Assembly: GCA_947373605.1 (NCBI GenBank)
Contig: CANBYM010000023.1
Location: 1 to 36,218 of the forward strand
Length of the DNA stretch: 36,218 bases
Direction: 5' to 3'
Source: Comamonadaceae bacterium
GTDB taxonomy: Bacteria > Pseudomonadota > Gammaproteobacteria > Burkholderiales > Burkholderiaceae_C
In this document: positions 17,872 to 26,975 of the stretch, piece after piece
Position numbering within the stretch: the first letter of the stretch is position 1
Layout of the letters: each line of letters begins with the position of its first letter
Notes under the pieces: generated by a model
Database searches by the model: none
What the model was told of the DNA's origin: nothing
What the model saw: only the letters and a program-made list of their open reading frames with translations
Position numbers and translations under genes: made by a program

Positions 17872-19049
17872 AGCGGAGACGGTGCCGGAATGATGGAAGG
17901 CGCGTAGGTCTGCTCGATCACCGGACGTAAAATGCCCTCCACCACCTTGGCCCGCGCCACATAGCTTGGCAACAGCATCTGGTTGTCGGCAGCACGGATG
18001 GTCACATTGCCATAAATGGAATCGACCTGTGCGCCACGCAGGGCCTTGGTCACGTCTTCAGGCTTCACGCTCTTGGCCTTCCTGACGCCTTCAAATATGA
18101 CCTGTGCTCCGTTGTAGGCCTGGCCTTCGTTGTCGGTCGGCAGCCGGTTGAACTTGGCTTTCCATGCCGCCACAAACGCCTTGTTGCGCGGGTTATCGAT
18201 GTCCGGTGTGTAAGCAGTGTTGCCCACCGTGCCTTCAAGTGCTTTGCCCGTGCCGTTGATCATGAAGTTCTGGATCAGCGCGTGACCGATGATCTTGGTC
18301 TTGGGGATCAGGCCGAACTCCTCCGATTGCTTGATAAAGGCAATGGCGTCGCGTCCGGACTCCGCCACCCAGATTGCATCTACATTGGCCGCCTTGAGTT
18401 GTGCAATGTAGGGAGAAAAGTCTTTGGTGCCCAGCGGCACGAACAGACTCAGCGATACCGATTTCCCCATGGCTTCAACCGCTTTTTTGAACGACTCGCC
18501 GGAGTCACGGCCCCACACGTAGTCGGCAGCCAGCACGGCAAAGGTCTTTTCCTTGAGGTCTTTGGACCACTCGTTGATCATGGCGATGTCAATCGCGTCC
18601 GAGTGATTCGTGCGGATGCTGCGCGGCTTGCAGGTATCACCGGTGATCTTGTCGGACTTGCTGGCCACGACAAAGTAGGCGGCGTCCCAACGGTCCAGGT
18701 TCTGTGCAATCGCCAGAGAGATGGAGGATGGAATTGCACCGATGAGCAGGTTGTTGCCATCGCGTGCCAACTTCTCGGCCACGCGACGGCCTGCGTCGGG
18801 CGTGCCCTCATCGTCGGCCTCCTGGACATCGACTTTGCGGCCGTCCACACCCCCCTTGCTGTTGGCTTCTTCAATGGCAAACTTGACGGCGCGAATAACC
18901 TCTTCGCCCTGTTGCGCAAACACACCCGACTTGGACGAAACCAGGCCGATACGCACCGGGTCTTTGTTCTGTGCCATCACGGCCAGCGGCATAGCCGCCA
19001 CCAGCATTACACCGGCGAGCGAGCGTTGCAAAGTTTTCAATGTGAACAT
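17859..19049 (-). CDS. Branched-chain amino-acid-type ABC transporter substrate-binding protein (LivK-like)
   Basis: Signal peptide TLQRSLAGVMLVAAMPLAVMAQ; PVRIGLVSSKSGVFAQQGEEVIRAVKFAIEEANSKGGVDGRKVDVQEADDEGTPD. Confidence 0.92.
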   Translation of the reverse strand: MFTLKTLQRSLAGVMLVAAMPLAVMAQNKDPVRIGLVSSKSGVFAQQGEEVIRAVKFAIEEANSKGGVDGRKVDVQEADDEGTPDAGRRVAEKLARDGNNLLIGAIPSSISLAIAQNLDRWDAAYFVVASKSDKITGDTCKPRSIRTNHSDAIDIAMINEWSKDLKEKTFAVLAADYVWGRDSGESFKKAVEAMGKSVSLSLFVPLGTKDFSPYIAQLKAANVDAIWVAESGRDAIAFIKQSEEFGLIPKTKIIGHALIQNFMINGTGKALEGTVGNTAYTPDIDNPRNKAFVAAWKAKFNRLPTDNEGQAYNGAQVIFEGVRKAKSVKPEDVTKALRGAQVDSIYGNVTIRAADNQMLLPSYVARAKVVEGILRPVIEQTYAPSIIPAPSPLCKM

Positions 19050-19105
19050 GGATGTCTCCTTATTTAAAAATGCCGGAGTCGGTCCGGTCACCGCACTTAC
19101 GAAAA

Positions 19106-19810
19106 TCAGACCATTACGTGGGCTTCGATGTCATGCAGACCTTCGCGTGAATTGACCACTTCCCCTTGCGCCACTACAGAGCCCTTGGCCATGGCGTAGT
19201 AGCGCTGTGCCACCCGTACCACCAGACTCATGTTTTGCTCAATAAGCAGCAGCGCCGTACCCTGACCGGCGACCCGGTTGAAGATGGTGGCGAGCTGGTC
19301 GACGATGACGGGCGCCAAGCCCTCCGTTGGCTCATCAAGCAGAATCAGCGAGGGGTTGGCCATCAGGGCGCGCCCCACGGCCAGCATCTGCTGCTGTCCG
19401 CCCGAAAGTGCCGTCCCCGGCGTGTGCGCGCGCTCCTGAAGGATGGGAAACAGCTTGTAAATTTCGGCCAAGTTCCACGGGCCTTTGCGGCCCACTGCTG
19501 CACCGAGCTGCAGGTTTTCTTCGACGGTAAGGTTGGCCACGATGCGACGGCCCTGCGGCACGACCACTACACCCTGCTGCGCCGCTTGGTAGGTACGCGG
19601 GCGTGGCAGCAACGTGGCGTTGACATGCACTGTGCCGCTGCGCAGCGTGGCCAGACCCAGAATGGTATTGACCACCGTCGTCTTGCCTACGCCGTTGCGC
19701 CCGATCAGCGCTACGCGCTCTCCGGCATTCACCTGCAGGTTCAGATCGTGCAGGATATGGGCCGCGCCGTACACGGCGTTGACGTTTTCGAGCTTCAATA
19801 ACGCGCTCAT
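19106..19810 (-). CDS. LivF-like ABC transporter ATPase
   Basis: Walker A LIGRNGVGKTTVVNTI, signature LSGGQQQMLAVGRALM, LLDEPTEGLAP. Confidence 0.93.
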   Translation of the reverse strand: MSALLKLENVNAVYGAAHILHDLNLQVNAGERVALIGRNGVGKTTVVNTILGLATLRSGTVHVNATLLPRPRTYQAAQQGVVVVPQGRRIVANLTVEENLQLGAAVGRKGPWNLAEIYKLFPILQERAHTPGTALSGGQQQMLAVGRALMANPSLILLDEPTEGLAPVIVDQLATIFNRVAGQGTALLLIEQNMSLVVRVAQRYYAMAKGSVVAQGEVVNSREGLHDIEAHVMV

Positions 19811-20526
19811 GCTGCACTCCCCAGATAGGCTTCGCGCACGCGCGCATCGGTACGCACCTCGGCGGGGGTGCCGCCTGCAATGACGCGTCCTAGTTCAAAT
19901 ACGGTGACGACGTCGGAGATGCCGAAGACCACGTCCATGTCATGCTCCACCAAAAGCACTGAAACGTCCCAGCGCGAGGTCAATGCCTTCAAATGACGCG
20001 CAAGGTCCTGCGACTCTTTGACCGAGAGTCCAGCCATGGGCTCATCGAGCAACAGCACGCTGGGCCGACCGACCAGCGCCAGCGCCAGGTCCAGACGGCG
20101 CTGCTCGCCATAGCCCAGGTCTTCGCCAAGGGATTCCGCCATGTGCAGCAACTCCAGCTCCTGCAACACCGCATTTGCATCGGCACTTGAATCTGCCACG
20201 CCCATCTGGTGGGACGCAAGCTCCACCTGCTTGCGCACGGTCATCTGGCCGAAGATGCTGGTGCGCTGAAAGCTGCGGGAGAGGCCATGCATGCGCCGTT
20301 CCACCACGCCCATTGCGCTGACATCGATACCGCCTAAAGTGACGCGTCCACGGGTGAGGCGCCGCCGGCCAGTGATGGCATCAATCACGGTTGACTTGCC
20401 GGCACCGTTCGGTCCGATCAGTCCACGAATCTGGCCTTTGGTCAGCGTCAGGGACACGCCGTCCACGGCTTTCACACCGCCGTAATGGATGGCCACGTCT
20501 TCCGCCTGTAATACGTATTCACTCAT
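19807..20526 (-). CDS. LivG-like ABC transporter ATPase
   Basis: Walker A LIGPNGAGKSTVIDAI, YGEQRRLDLALALVGRPSVLLLDEPMAGLS; start at MSEYVLQAEDVAIHYGG. Confidence 0.92.
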   Translation of the reverse strand: MSEYVLQAEDVAIHYGGVKAVDGVSLTLTKGQIRGLIGPNGAGKSTVIDAITGRRRLTRGRVTLGGIDVSAMGVVERRMHGLSRSFQRTSIFGQMTVRKQVELASHQMGVADSSADANAVLQELELLHMAESLGEDLGYGEQRRLDLALALVGRPSVLLLDEPMAGLSVKESQDLARHLKALTSRWDVSVLLVEHDMDVVFGISDVVTVFELGRVIAGGTPAEVRTDARVREAYLGSAA

Positions 20527-20537
20527 ATGAATTCCTC

Positions 20538-21515
20538 TCAGGTGCCCGTCACAGCAAGCTGTGCGGTCGATTTGCGGCTGCGCACCAGCCGCGTCAGTGC
20601 ACCTGCAATGCCGTTGGGCGAGAACACGATGACGGTGATCAGTGCGACGCCGAAGATCGCCATCCAGTGATTGGCGTAATCGCCCAGCAGGTCCTTGGCC
20701 AGGAAATACACCACAGCCCCCAATGCCGGGCCCCAAAGCGACTTGTAGCCGCCCACGACGACCATCATCAAAGCCACACCGGACAGACTCCAGTGCAGGT
20801 TTTCGGGAGAGACAAAGCCAGTGTTCAAAGCCGAAAGGAGGCCTGCAGCAGCCGTGATGACAGCCGACAATGCATAGACAGCGGCGCGCGGGACGACTGT
20901 GCGGATGCCGATGAAACGTGCCCGCTCTTCGTTGTCACGCACGGCCTCGGTGATACCCCCGAAGCGTGTGGCGAGCAACCCGCTCAGAAGTGCCAGCACC
21001 AGCACCAAGGTAAACCAGCTCAGCAGAAACATGTTGGCAGGCTTGAGCAGCAAGGACATGGGCACGCCAAACAAGGTGGCGGGCCAGTCAATGTTCATGC
21101 CGTCTGCGCCGCCGGTTAATCCCCGTGAACGCGAGGCCATCAAAAACGCCATTTGTCCGACTGCGAGGGTAAGCATGCCGAACGCCACACCGGGCACCCG
21201 CACCATCACCAGTCCCATCAAAAATGCAAGCAGTGCCAACCCTGCCAGCGTCAGGACAATGGCCAGTTCCGCCGGCATGGCATGCATCTGCAAAATCAGG
21301 CCGACCATATAGCCGCTGCTTCCGAAGAACAGCGCATGGCCGAAGCTGACCATGCCGTTTTGCCGAAGCAGTACGCCCACGCCGATTGCAAATACCGCGT
21401 AGACGATTGCCTGCGTGAGCAGAGAAAGCACAGTGCCTGAAGTCACCACCAAATTGGCAGCCACCCCCAGCGCCAGCGCAGACAGAGTTAACAAAGACAT
21501 TCGTTGGAAAGACAT
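20538..21515 (-). CDS. LivM-like ABC transporter permease
   Basis: GVLLRQNGMVSFGHALFFGSSGYMVG, VRGIxxNEERARFIGIRT-like EAVRDNEERARFIGIRTVVPRAAVY; start uncertain. Confidence 0.9.
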   Translation of the reverse strand: MSFQRMSLLTLSALALGVAANLVVTSGTVLSLLTQAIVYAVFAIGVGVLLRQNGMVSFGHALFFGSSGYMVGLILQMHAMPAELAIVLTLAGLALLAFLMGLVMVRVPGVAFGMLTLAVGQMAFLMASRSRGLTGGADGMNIDWPATLFGVPMSLLLKPANMFLLSWFTLVLVLALLSGLLATRFGGITEAVRDNEERARFIGIRTVVPRAAVYALSAVITAAAGLLSALNTGFVSPENLHWSLSGVALMMVVVGGYKSLWGPALGAVVYFLAKDLLGDYANHWMAIFGVALITVIVFSPNGIAGALTRLVRSRKSTAQLAVTGT

Positions 21516-21537
21516 AAATTGGAGTCCCGGTAACAAC

Positions 21538-22389
21538 TCAGGTGCGGCTGCCGGCAAAGCCTGCGGGCTTCCAGATCAGCACGGCCACCATCAATACGAA
21601 TGGCAGAAGAACGGCGACGTCGGGCAGATACACCGCGCCCAGCGCCTGGACCATGCCCAACACAATGGCAGCAACAAAGGCGCCGGCCAGCGAGCCCAGA
21701 CCTCCGACTACCACGACCACAAACGAGTCGATAATCACGTCGCTGCTCATGGATGGCGAGAGCGACAAAAACGGTGCTGCCACTACCCCCGCCAGACCGG
21801 CAAGTGCCGTACCAAGACCCACCACGCCGGCGCTGAGTACATCGGTATTGACGCCTTGCATGGCAGTCGTTACAGGGTCGGTGCTGGCCGCGCGCACAAG
21901 CAATCCGACCTTTGAATAGCGCAGCCACAAACTCAGACCAAGCGCTACCAATGCACCCACAACAATCACCGCAATGCGGTAGGCGGGCACAGGAGTGCCC
22001 AGAATGTCGAGCGAGGTATTGAGAGCTAACGGAGCAGCGACCGACAAATTGCTTTTTCCCCACACGCTTTGCACAAAATCCTCAATCACCAACAGCAGGC
22101 CGAAGGTGACCAGCACCACGCTCAAGGGATCGCGATCCTGCAATAGCCTGAAGCCATAGCGGTCCAGCAACACGCCCAGTAAGGCCATCACTGCCGGCGC
22201 TGCAATCAGTGCGACCCAGAAGTTACTTTGCAGCGCAATCGAATAGCCCAGATACGCACCCAGCATGTAGAGCGAACCGTGCGCGAAATTGACTACGCGG
22301 CGCAGGCCGTAAATCAGTGCCAGGCCCGAGCACATCACAATAAGCAGGGCACCGTACACCAGCCCGTTGAACAAGTTGATGATCAGCAT
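21538..22389 (-). CDS. LivH-like ABC transporter permease
   Basis: NGLVYGALLIVMCSGLALIYGLRRVVNFAHGSLYMLGAYLGY; GGLGSLAGAFVAAIVLG. Confidence 0.92.
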   Translation of the reverse strand: MLIINLFNGLVYGALLIVMCSGLALIYGLRRVVNFAHGSLYMLGAYLGYSIALQSNFWVALIAAPAVMALLGVLLDRYGFRLLQDRDPLSVVLVTFGLLLVIEDFVQSVWGKSNLSVAAPLALNTSLDILGTPVPAYRIAVIVVGALVALGLSLWLRYSKVGLLVRAASTDPVTTAMQGVNTDVLSAGVVGLGTALAGLAGVVAAPFLSLSPSMSSDVIIDSFVVVVVGGLGSLAGAFVAAIVLGMVQALGAVYLPDVAVLLPFVLMVAVLIWKPAGFAGSRT

Positions 22390-22733
22390 ATTCCGGCTCC
22401 GCGGGTAAAGAATGGCATGTCCACCGCCTTGATCAGGCGTGTTTCCTGCGCAGTAATCAGGTGCGCTGAAGCGCTCAAATAAGCAGCAAAGTCCGGGTGC
22501 GTGTCGCGGGCTTTGCAGCGGCGCTCGTAGTCCGCTAGATTGTCATAAGCCCAGAGATGCACAAACTGGTTTTGCGGACCCACCAGGCTCGTGTAAAAGG
22601 CCAACGGGTGGCCCAGGGTGTCCATCAGGACCGGCATGGCCAGTCGATTAAACACCTCCAGAAACTCGGGCATCCTGCGCAGGGTGATGTTGTAAACGCG
22701 ATGGTCTACCAGTGGCTTGGTCAGGTAGTTCAT
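22383..22733 (-). CDS. NIPSNAP-family protein
   Basis: VYNITLRRMPEFLEVFNRLAMPVLMDTLGHPLAFYTSLVGPQNQFVHLWAYDNLADYERRCKARDTHPDFAAYL. Confidence 0.85.
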   Translation of the reverse strand: MNYLTKPLVDHRVYNITLRRMPEFLEVFNRLAMPVLMDTLGHPLAFYTSLVGPQNQFVHLWAYDNLADYERRCKARDTHPDFAAYLSASAHLITAQETRLIKAVDMPFFTRGAGIC

Positions 22734-24445
22734 GCGGCTAGTCCTGCCTTGTCCGCAATGTGGTTGGCCGTGACAAACCCGAAGGTCATGTTCGGGCCGT
22801 GGGTGATGCCCGCTGCCGGGTAGTTGCCGCCCATGATGCTGGCCCGATCGTTGCCCACGGCGTACAGCCCGGCTATCTTCGTGCCATCGTCTTTGAGCAC
22901 TTCACCCGCCACGCTGGTCTCTATCCCGTCAAAGGTACCCAGATCACCCATGATGACCTTGACCGCATAGAACGGGCCGTGCTGCACCGGTGCCACGCAG
23001 GGGTTGGGCGCATTGGCGGGGTCCGCCAGATAGCGATTGAAAGTAGTGGAGCCCCGTCCGAACTCGGTGTCTTCACCGCGGACTGCGCCCACATTGAAGT
23101 CACGCACTGTTTGCTCCAGTGCAACCGGATCAATGCCTGCATTGCCAGCCAGTTCGGCCAGCGTGTTTCCTTTGATCAGATAGCCGTTGCGCAAGAAGCG
23201 GCCTATCGGCATGGGAGCCGGTTTGACAAAACCGATGCCGTATTTCGCCAGCGCGTCCTTGTCACAAACCAGCCACATGGCTGTGTCCTTCTGACCTTCG
23301 CAGGCGCGGATTAAGGCAGCGCCCACGTCGTGGTAGGAATTGCTCTCGTTTGTGAATCGCTTGCCGTTTTTGAGCACACCGATCATGCCGGGCTTGTAGC
23401 GATCCAGCAGATGCGGGAACACACCGGTTTCGCCCTTGCCATAGTCCACGCGGGACACCGGCATCCATGCGGCAGCATCCTTGAAACGAATCTCTATTTT
23501 GCCGCCCACCGATTCGGCCATGGTGACGCCATCCCCGGTGTTGCTGACCGGCGTAGGCGACAAATGTTCACCGCCACGCTTCAGATGCGGATAGGCCTTG
23601 GCAATGCGTTTGACGTCGTGCGGAAATCCGCCGCAGGCCAACACCACGCCGTGGCGCGCGGTGATGCGCCGCTCGCCACCATTGCCACCCGAAGCACCTA
23701 CACGAACGCCCGTAGCAGCGCCGTCGTTCATCACAAGGCTCAGCACCGGGCTGTCGGTAAAGATAGGAATCCCCAAGTCCAGTGCCGACTTGGCCAGTCG
23801 CGCAGCCAGTGCGTTGCCGCTGGTTACATTGACTCCACGGCGGTACAGGACCAATTCTTTGATGTGCGTAACCAGTCGCTTGGCCACATACACAAACGAG
23901 GTCAGCGACTTGGTGGCCTGAAAGAAATGCTTGAGGTCGGCATTGGACGAGTTGAACATCATGCCGATAAAGGTGATGGTCTTAAGCGGCGGCTTGAGGC
24001 GCTGCATGTCCTTTCCCAACTCCCGGATGTCGTAGGGCGCAGCCAATATAGAGCGGCCTATATCGACACCACCGGCCACCGTGGGGTGGTAGTCCGGGTA
24101 CAGCGTGGGCACGAATTTCATGGCAGTCTCGCGCTCAAAAAACTCCAACATCTTCGGGCCGTTTTCAATGAATGCATCCACCGCTGCGGCGTCGAAGTAG
24201 CTGCCGGTTTCCTGCTGCATGTAGGTACGAACCGCCTCGCGCGTATCCGCGGGATTTTGCTTGCGGCCATGGAGGTTGAGCGGTATCCACAACACGCCTC
24301 CGGAGAGCGCCGTGGTGCCACCGAATACCGGCTCCTTCTCCAGCACCACCACGTCAAGCCCGCGCTTTTTGGCGGTTATGGCAGCGGCGAGTCCGGCGGC
24401 ACCGGAGCCGACCACAACGAGATCACATTCAAAGTTTTGCGACAT
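22730..24445 (-). CDS. FAD-dependent oxidoreductase, KstD-like (flavoprotein C)
   Basis: DLVVVGSGAAGLAAAITAKKRGLDVVVLEKEPVFGGTTALS; KRFTNESNSYH; NYPAAGITHGPNMTFGFVTANH; 4-nt overlap with the downstream NIPSNAP gene. Confidence 0.9.
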   Translation of the reverse strand: MSQNFECDLVVVGSGAAGLAAAITAKKRGLDVVVLEKEPVFGGTTALSGGVLWIPLNLHGRKQNPADTREAVRTYMQQETGSYFDAAAVDAFIENGPKMLEFFERETAMKFVPTLYPDYHPTVAGGVDIGRSILAAPYDIRELGKDMQRLKPPLKTITFIGMMFNSSNADLKHFFQATKSLTSFVYVAKRLVTHIKELVLYRRGVNVTSGNALAARLAKSALDLGIPIFTDSPVLSLVMNDGAATGVRVGASGGNGGERRITARHGVVLACGGFPHDVKRIAKAYPHLKRGGEHLSPTPVSNTGDGVTMAESVGGKIEIRFKDAAAWMPVSRVDYGKGETGVFPHLLDRYKPGMIGVLKNGKRFTNESNSYHDVGAALIRACEGQKDTAMWLVCDKDALAKYGIGFVKPAPMPIGRFLRNGYLIKGNTLAELAGNAGIDPVALEQTVRDFNVGAVRGEDTEFGRGSTTFNRYLADPANAPNPCVAPVQHGPFYAVKVIMGDLGTFDGIETSVAGEVLKDDGTKIAGLYAVGNDRASIMGGNYPAAGITHGPNMTFGFVTANHIADKAGLAA

Positions 24446-24463
24446 GGGGTTCTCCGAAAAAAA

Positions 24464-25279
24464 TCAGTTCTGCCGGGTTTGGTTGAAGCCCGGTCGCGGC
24501 ACCATGTCCATCAACATCGATGACATGCCACCATCTACCGTGAGCTCAGCTGCATTGACATAGGACGAGCGCGGGCTAGCCAGAAATGCGGCCACATCGG
24601 CAATGTCCTGTGGCTCGCCAACGCGGCGGCTGGCCGTTACGGCGGCGCGTCGGGCTTCAAAGCCGGGCTCTTCATAAAATCTGGCGGACAGCGGGGTGCG
24701 AATCATTCCGGGGCAGATGGCATTGCTGCGAATACCCTCTGCGCCCCACTCCACCGCCATCTGGCGCGACAGCAACAGCACGCCTGCCTTGCTGGCGCTG
24801 TAGGCGCCACTAGCAGTTTGCGGAAAATGACTTGCAATCGATGCCACATGCACCAGTGCGCCTTGCCCGGCGTCGCGCATAGGCCGTGCAAACGTGCGTG
24901 CACACAGCAGGTAACCGGTGAGGTTGACGCTCATCACATGGTTCCAGTCTTCCAGGGGCACAGCGTCAAGCGCGCCGGGGCGCAGCAGGCCCGCATTGTT
25001 GACGAGCGCATAGCAAACACCCAGCTCACGTCCCACCCGATCTGCTGCGGCCTGTACTTGCGCCTCGGAAGTCGTATCGCAGGCCAGCGCCAGCGCTTCG
25101 CAGCCTCGTTCCAACAGTTGTTGTGCCAACGCTTCGCAGCCTTGTACGTTGCGGTCCAACAATGCAACTTTGGCGCCGCACAGCGACAGTTCCGCGGCAA
25201 TAGCCGCACCGATACCGCTGGCTGCGCCAGTAACAACACAAACCCGTCCTTGCAAATCTAACCAATGTCTTGCGTTCAT
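24464..25279 (-). CDS. Short-chain dehydrogenase/reductase
   Basis: VTGAASGIGAAIAAELS, LVNNAGLL, YSASKAGVLLLSRQMAVEW. Confidence 0.92.
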   Translation of the reverse strand: MNARHWLDLQGRVCVVTGAASGIGAAIAAELSLCGAKVALLDRNVQGCEALAQQLLERGCEALALACDTTSEAQVQAAADRVGRELGVCYALVNNAGLLRPGALDAVPLEDWNHVMSVNLTGYLLCARTFARPMRDAGQGALVHVASIASHFPQTASGAYSASKAGVLLLSRQMAVEWGAEGIRSNAICPGMIRTPLSARFYEEPGFEARRAAVTASRRVGEPQDIADVAAFLASPRSSYVNAAELTVDGGMSSMLMDMVPRPGFNQTRQN

Positions 25280-25340
25280 TCCCGTTACCTTAAGAAGTGG
25301 CGGTAGTGTGGCGGCGCAAGCGGCTTTATGATTTGACGAA

Positions 25341-25382
25341 TCATGCAGTCACTAGGACAATTCATGCATTGACGCCTAGGAC
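25341..25382. promoter_or_regulatory. Tandem direct repeat upstream of the araC-type gene (candidate AraC/XylS operator)
   Basis: TCATGCA at 25341 and 25362 (21-bp offset); CTAGGAC at 25352 and 25376; sits between the divergent SDR and AraC genes. Confidence 0.5.
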
Positions 25383-25390
25383 TTACCCTA

Positions 25391-26290
25391 ATGAAAAAAT
25401 CCATTCCCAACTACGATCTCTATGGCGATCAGTCGCAAAGCGGCTGGAAAAATGCCTTTCAGTTCGAGTGGATTCACGTGCGATCATCCTCTTACAACTT
25501 CAACATTCAGCCCCACACGCACGAGGCGTTTATCCAGATCCTGTACCTTCGCAGCGGTGGTGGCGAGGTGCGTATCAACGATGCGCGCTACAAATTCCGC
25601 AGCCCATCACTCATCGTCATACCTTCCCAAAACGTGCATGGGTTTGAGTTCACCCCGGATGTGGATGGCCCGGTGGTTACCGCCGCTCAAAAGCCGCTGG
25701 AGTGGATGGCCACTGCGCTCATGCCCGAACTGCTGACGGTGTTGCGCAAACCTGCAGTTTTGGAATTGGATGAATCCAGTAGGCATGCCGAGGCCCTCAT
25801 GCCGCTATTTCTTGGTGTTGAGCGCGAATGGCGCATGCATGCCTTGGGGCAGGTTGCTGCCGGCATGTCCTTGCTGGTGGCCTTATTCGTACAGGTTGCG
25901 CGCTTGAGCGATGTGTTGAATCCCGCCCCGATGGTGAACAACTCCCGCAAGGCGCAGCAGATAGAGAAATTCCGGGCGCTGGTGGATGAACACTTTCGCA
26001 AACGGCGCAGGATGGAAAGCTACGCACAGGACATGGGTCTGACCCCCGGTCACCTCACCCGGCTTTGCCGCGAGGTACTCAATGTATCAAGCCAGGACGT
26101 TGTGAACGCCCGCATCATGCACGAAGCACAGCGCGAGCTGGTGTACTCGGTAGGCGGCGTCAAGCAAATTGCCAACCTGTTGGGCTTTCAAGACGAGGCG
26201 TACTTTGCGCGCTTTTTCAAAAAGCAAACCGGCTTAACCCCGACTGCCTTTCGGGTGCAGGCGCTGCAGTCCATGAATGCAGGCGGATAG
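25391..26290 (+). CDS. AraC-family transcriptional regulator (PobR-like architecture)
   Basis: Cupin-like N-terminus HTHEAFIQILYLRSGGGEVRINDARY; C-terminal double HTH GLTPGHLTRLCREVLNVSSQDVVNARIMHEAQRELVYSVGGVKQIANLLGFQDEAYFARFFKKQTGLTPTAFR. Confidence 0.9.
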   Translation: MKKSIPNYDLYGDQSQSGWKNAFQFEWIHVRSSSYNFNIQPHTHEAFIQILYLRSGGGEVRINDARYKFRSPSLIVIPSQNVHGFEFTPDVDGPVVTAAQKPLEWMATALMPELLTVLRKPAVLELDESSRHAEALMPLFLGVEREWRMHALGQVAAGMSLLVALFVQVARLSDVLNPAPMVNNSRKAQQIEKFRALVDEHFRKRRRMESYAQDMGLTPGHLTRLCREVLNVSSQDVVNARIMHEAQRELVYSVGGVKQIANLLGFQDEAYFARFFKKQTGLTPTAFRVQALQSMNAGG

Positions 26291-26327
26291 GCACCCGCCA
26301 TTCAAGCAATGACAGATGTAAATGCTT

Positions 26328-26966
26328 TCAGGTGGCGTCGGGCTGCACCATTGGTGCAGCGAGCCTAAAAACATCCAATGCATTGCACTTCGCCTCCACT
26401 GCCATGATCAGCGGCCAGCGATTCAGATCCACCTTGAAGCGGCGCGCACTTTCGATTTGCGGTATCAGGTACGCATCGGCAATGGTCGGCATATTGCCGA
26501 AGCTGAAATCGGCGCGCCGCGTGTCGGCTGCCAACAGGGCTTCATAAGAATCAAAACCATCACCGATCCACTTACCACACCACTGGTTGATGGCGGCATC
26601 GTCAGCACCAAAACCGGCGCGCAGCGTGTCCAGAATCCGCTTGTTGTTCACCGGGTGGATGTCGCAACCGACGATGGCCGCTAGGGCCCGCACATGGGCA
26701 CGGTCGTTTACGTCCGCGGGCAACAACGCGGGCATGGGATAGCGCTCCTCAAGCCATTCGATGATGGCAACCGATTGCGTCAGCACCCGGTCGCCATCCA
26801 CCAGCGCCGGCACCAGGCCTTGCGGGTTCAGTGCTTTGAAGGCCGCACCCAGATGCTCGTTCTTGCGCAAGTCGACGGCCATGTAGTCGTAACTCAGACC
26901 CTTGAGGTTAAGCACTATCCGAAGGCGGTGCGATGTACCACTGCGAAAAAAGTTGTAAAGCTTCAT
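26328..26966 (-). CDS. nagL: Maleylpyruvate isomerase (zeta-class GST-like)
   Basis: MKLYNFFRSGTSHRLRIVLNLKGLSYDY, LNPQGLVPALVDGDRVLTQSVAIIEWLEERYP; last gene of a nag-type gene order. Confidence 0.85.
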   Translation of the reverse strand: MKLYNFFRSGTSHRLRIVLNLKGLSYDYMAVDLRKNEHLGAAFKALNPQGLVPALVDGDRVLTQSVAIIEWLEERYPMPALLPADVNDRAHVRALAAIVGCDIHPVNNKRILDTLRAGFGADDAAINQWCGKWIGDGFDSYEALLAADTRRADFSFGNMPTIADAYLIPQIESARRFKVDLNRWPLIMAVEAKCNALDVFRLAAPMVQPDAT

Positions 26967-26975
26967 TGCGTGTGC

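Noticed and set aside
18282-19067. 261-aa plus-strand ORF
   Set aside because: Exactly antisense to the LivK-like gene; no homology seen.
20391-21119. 242-aa plus-strand ORF
   Set aside because: Antisense to livM/livG; Gln/His-rich composition typical of reverse-strand reading.
6652-24445. Interpretation as a steroid-degradation cluster because of the KstD-like flavoproteins
   Set aside because: No KshA, HsaC, or other steroid-ring or side-chain genes in the window; KstD-like enzymes have wider substrate ranges.
23330-24523. 397-aa plus-strand ORF
   Set aside because: Antisense to flavoprotein C, whose motifs are unambiguous; no recognisable family; typical GC-driven antisense ORF.
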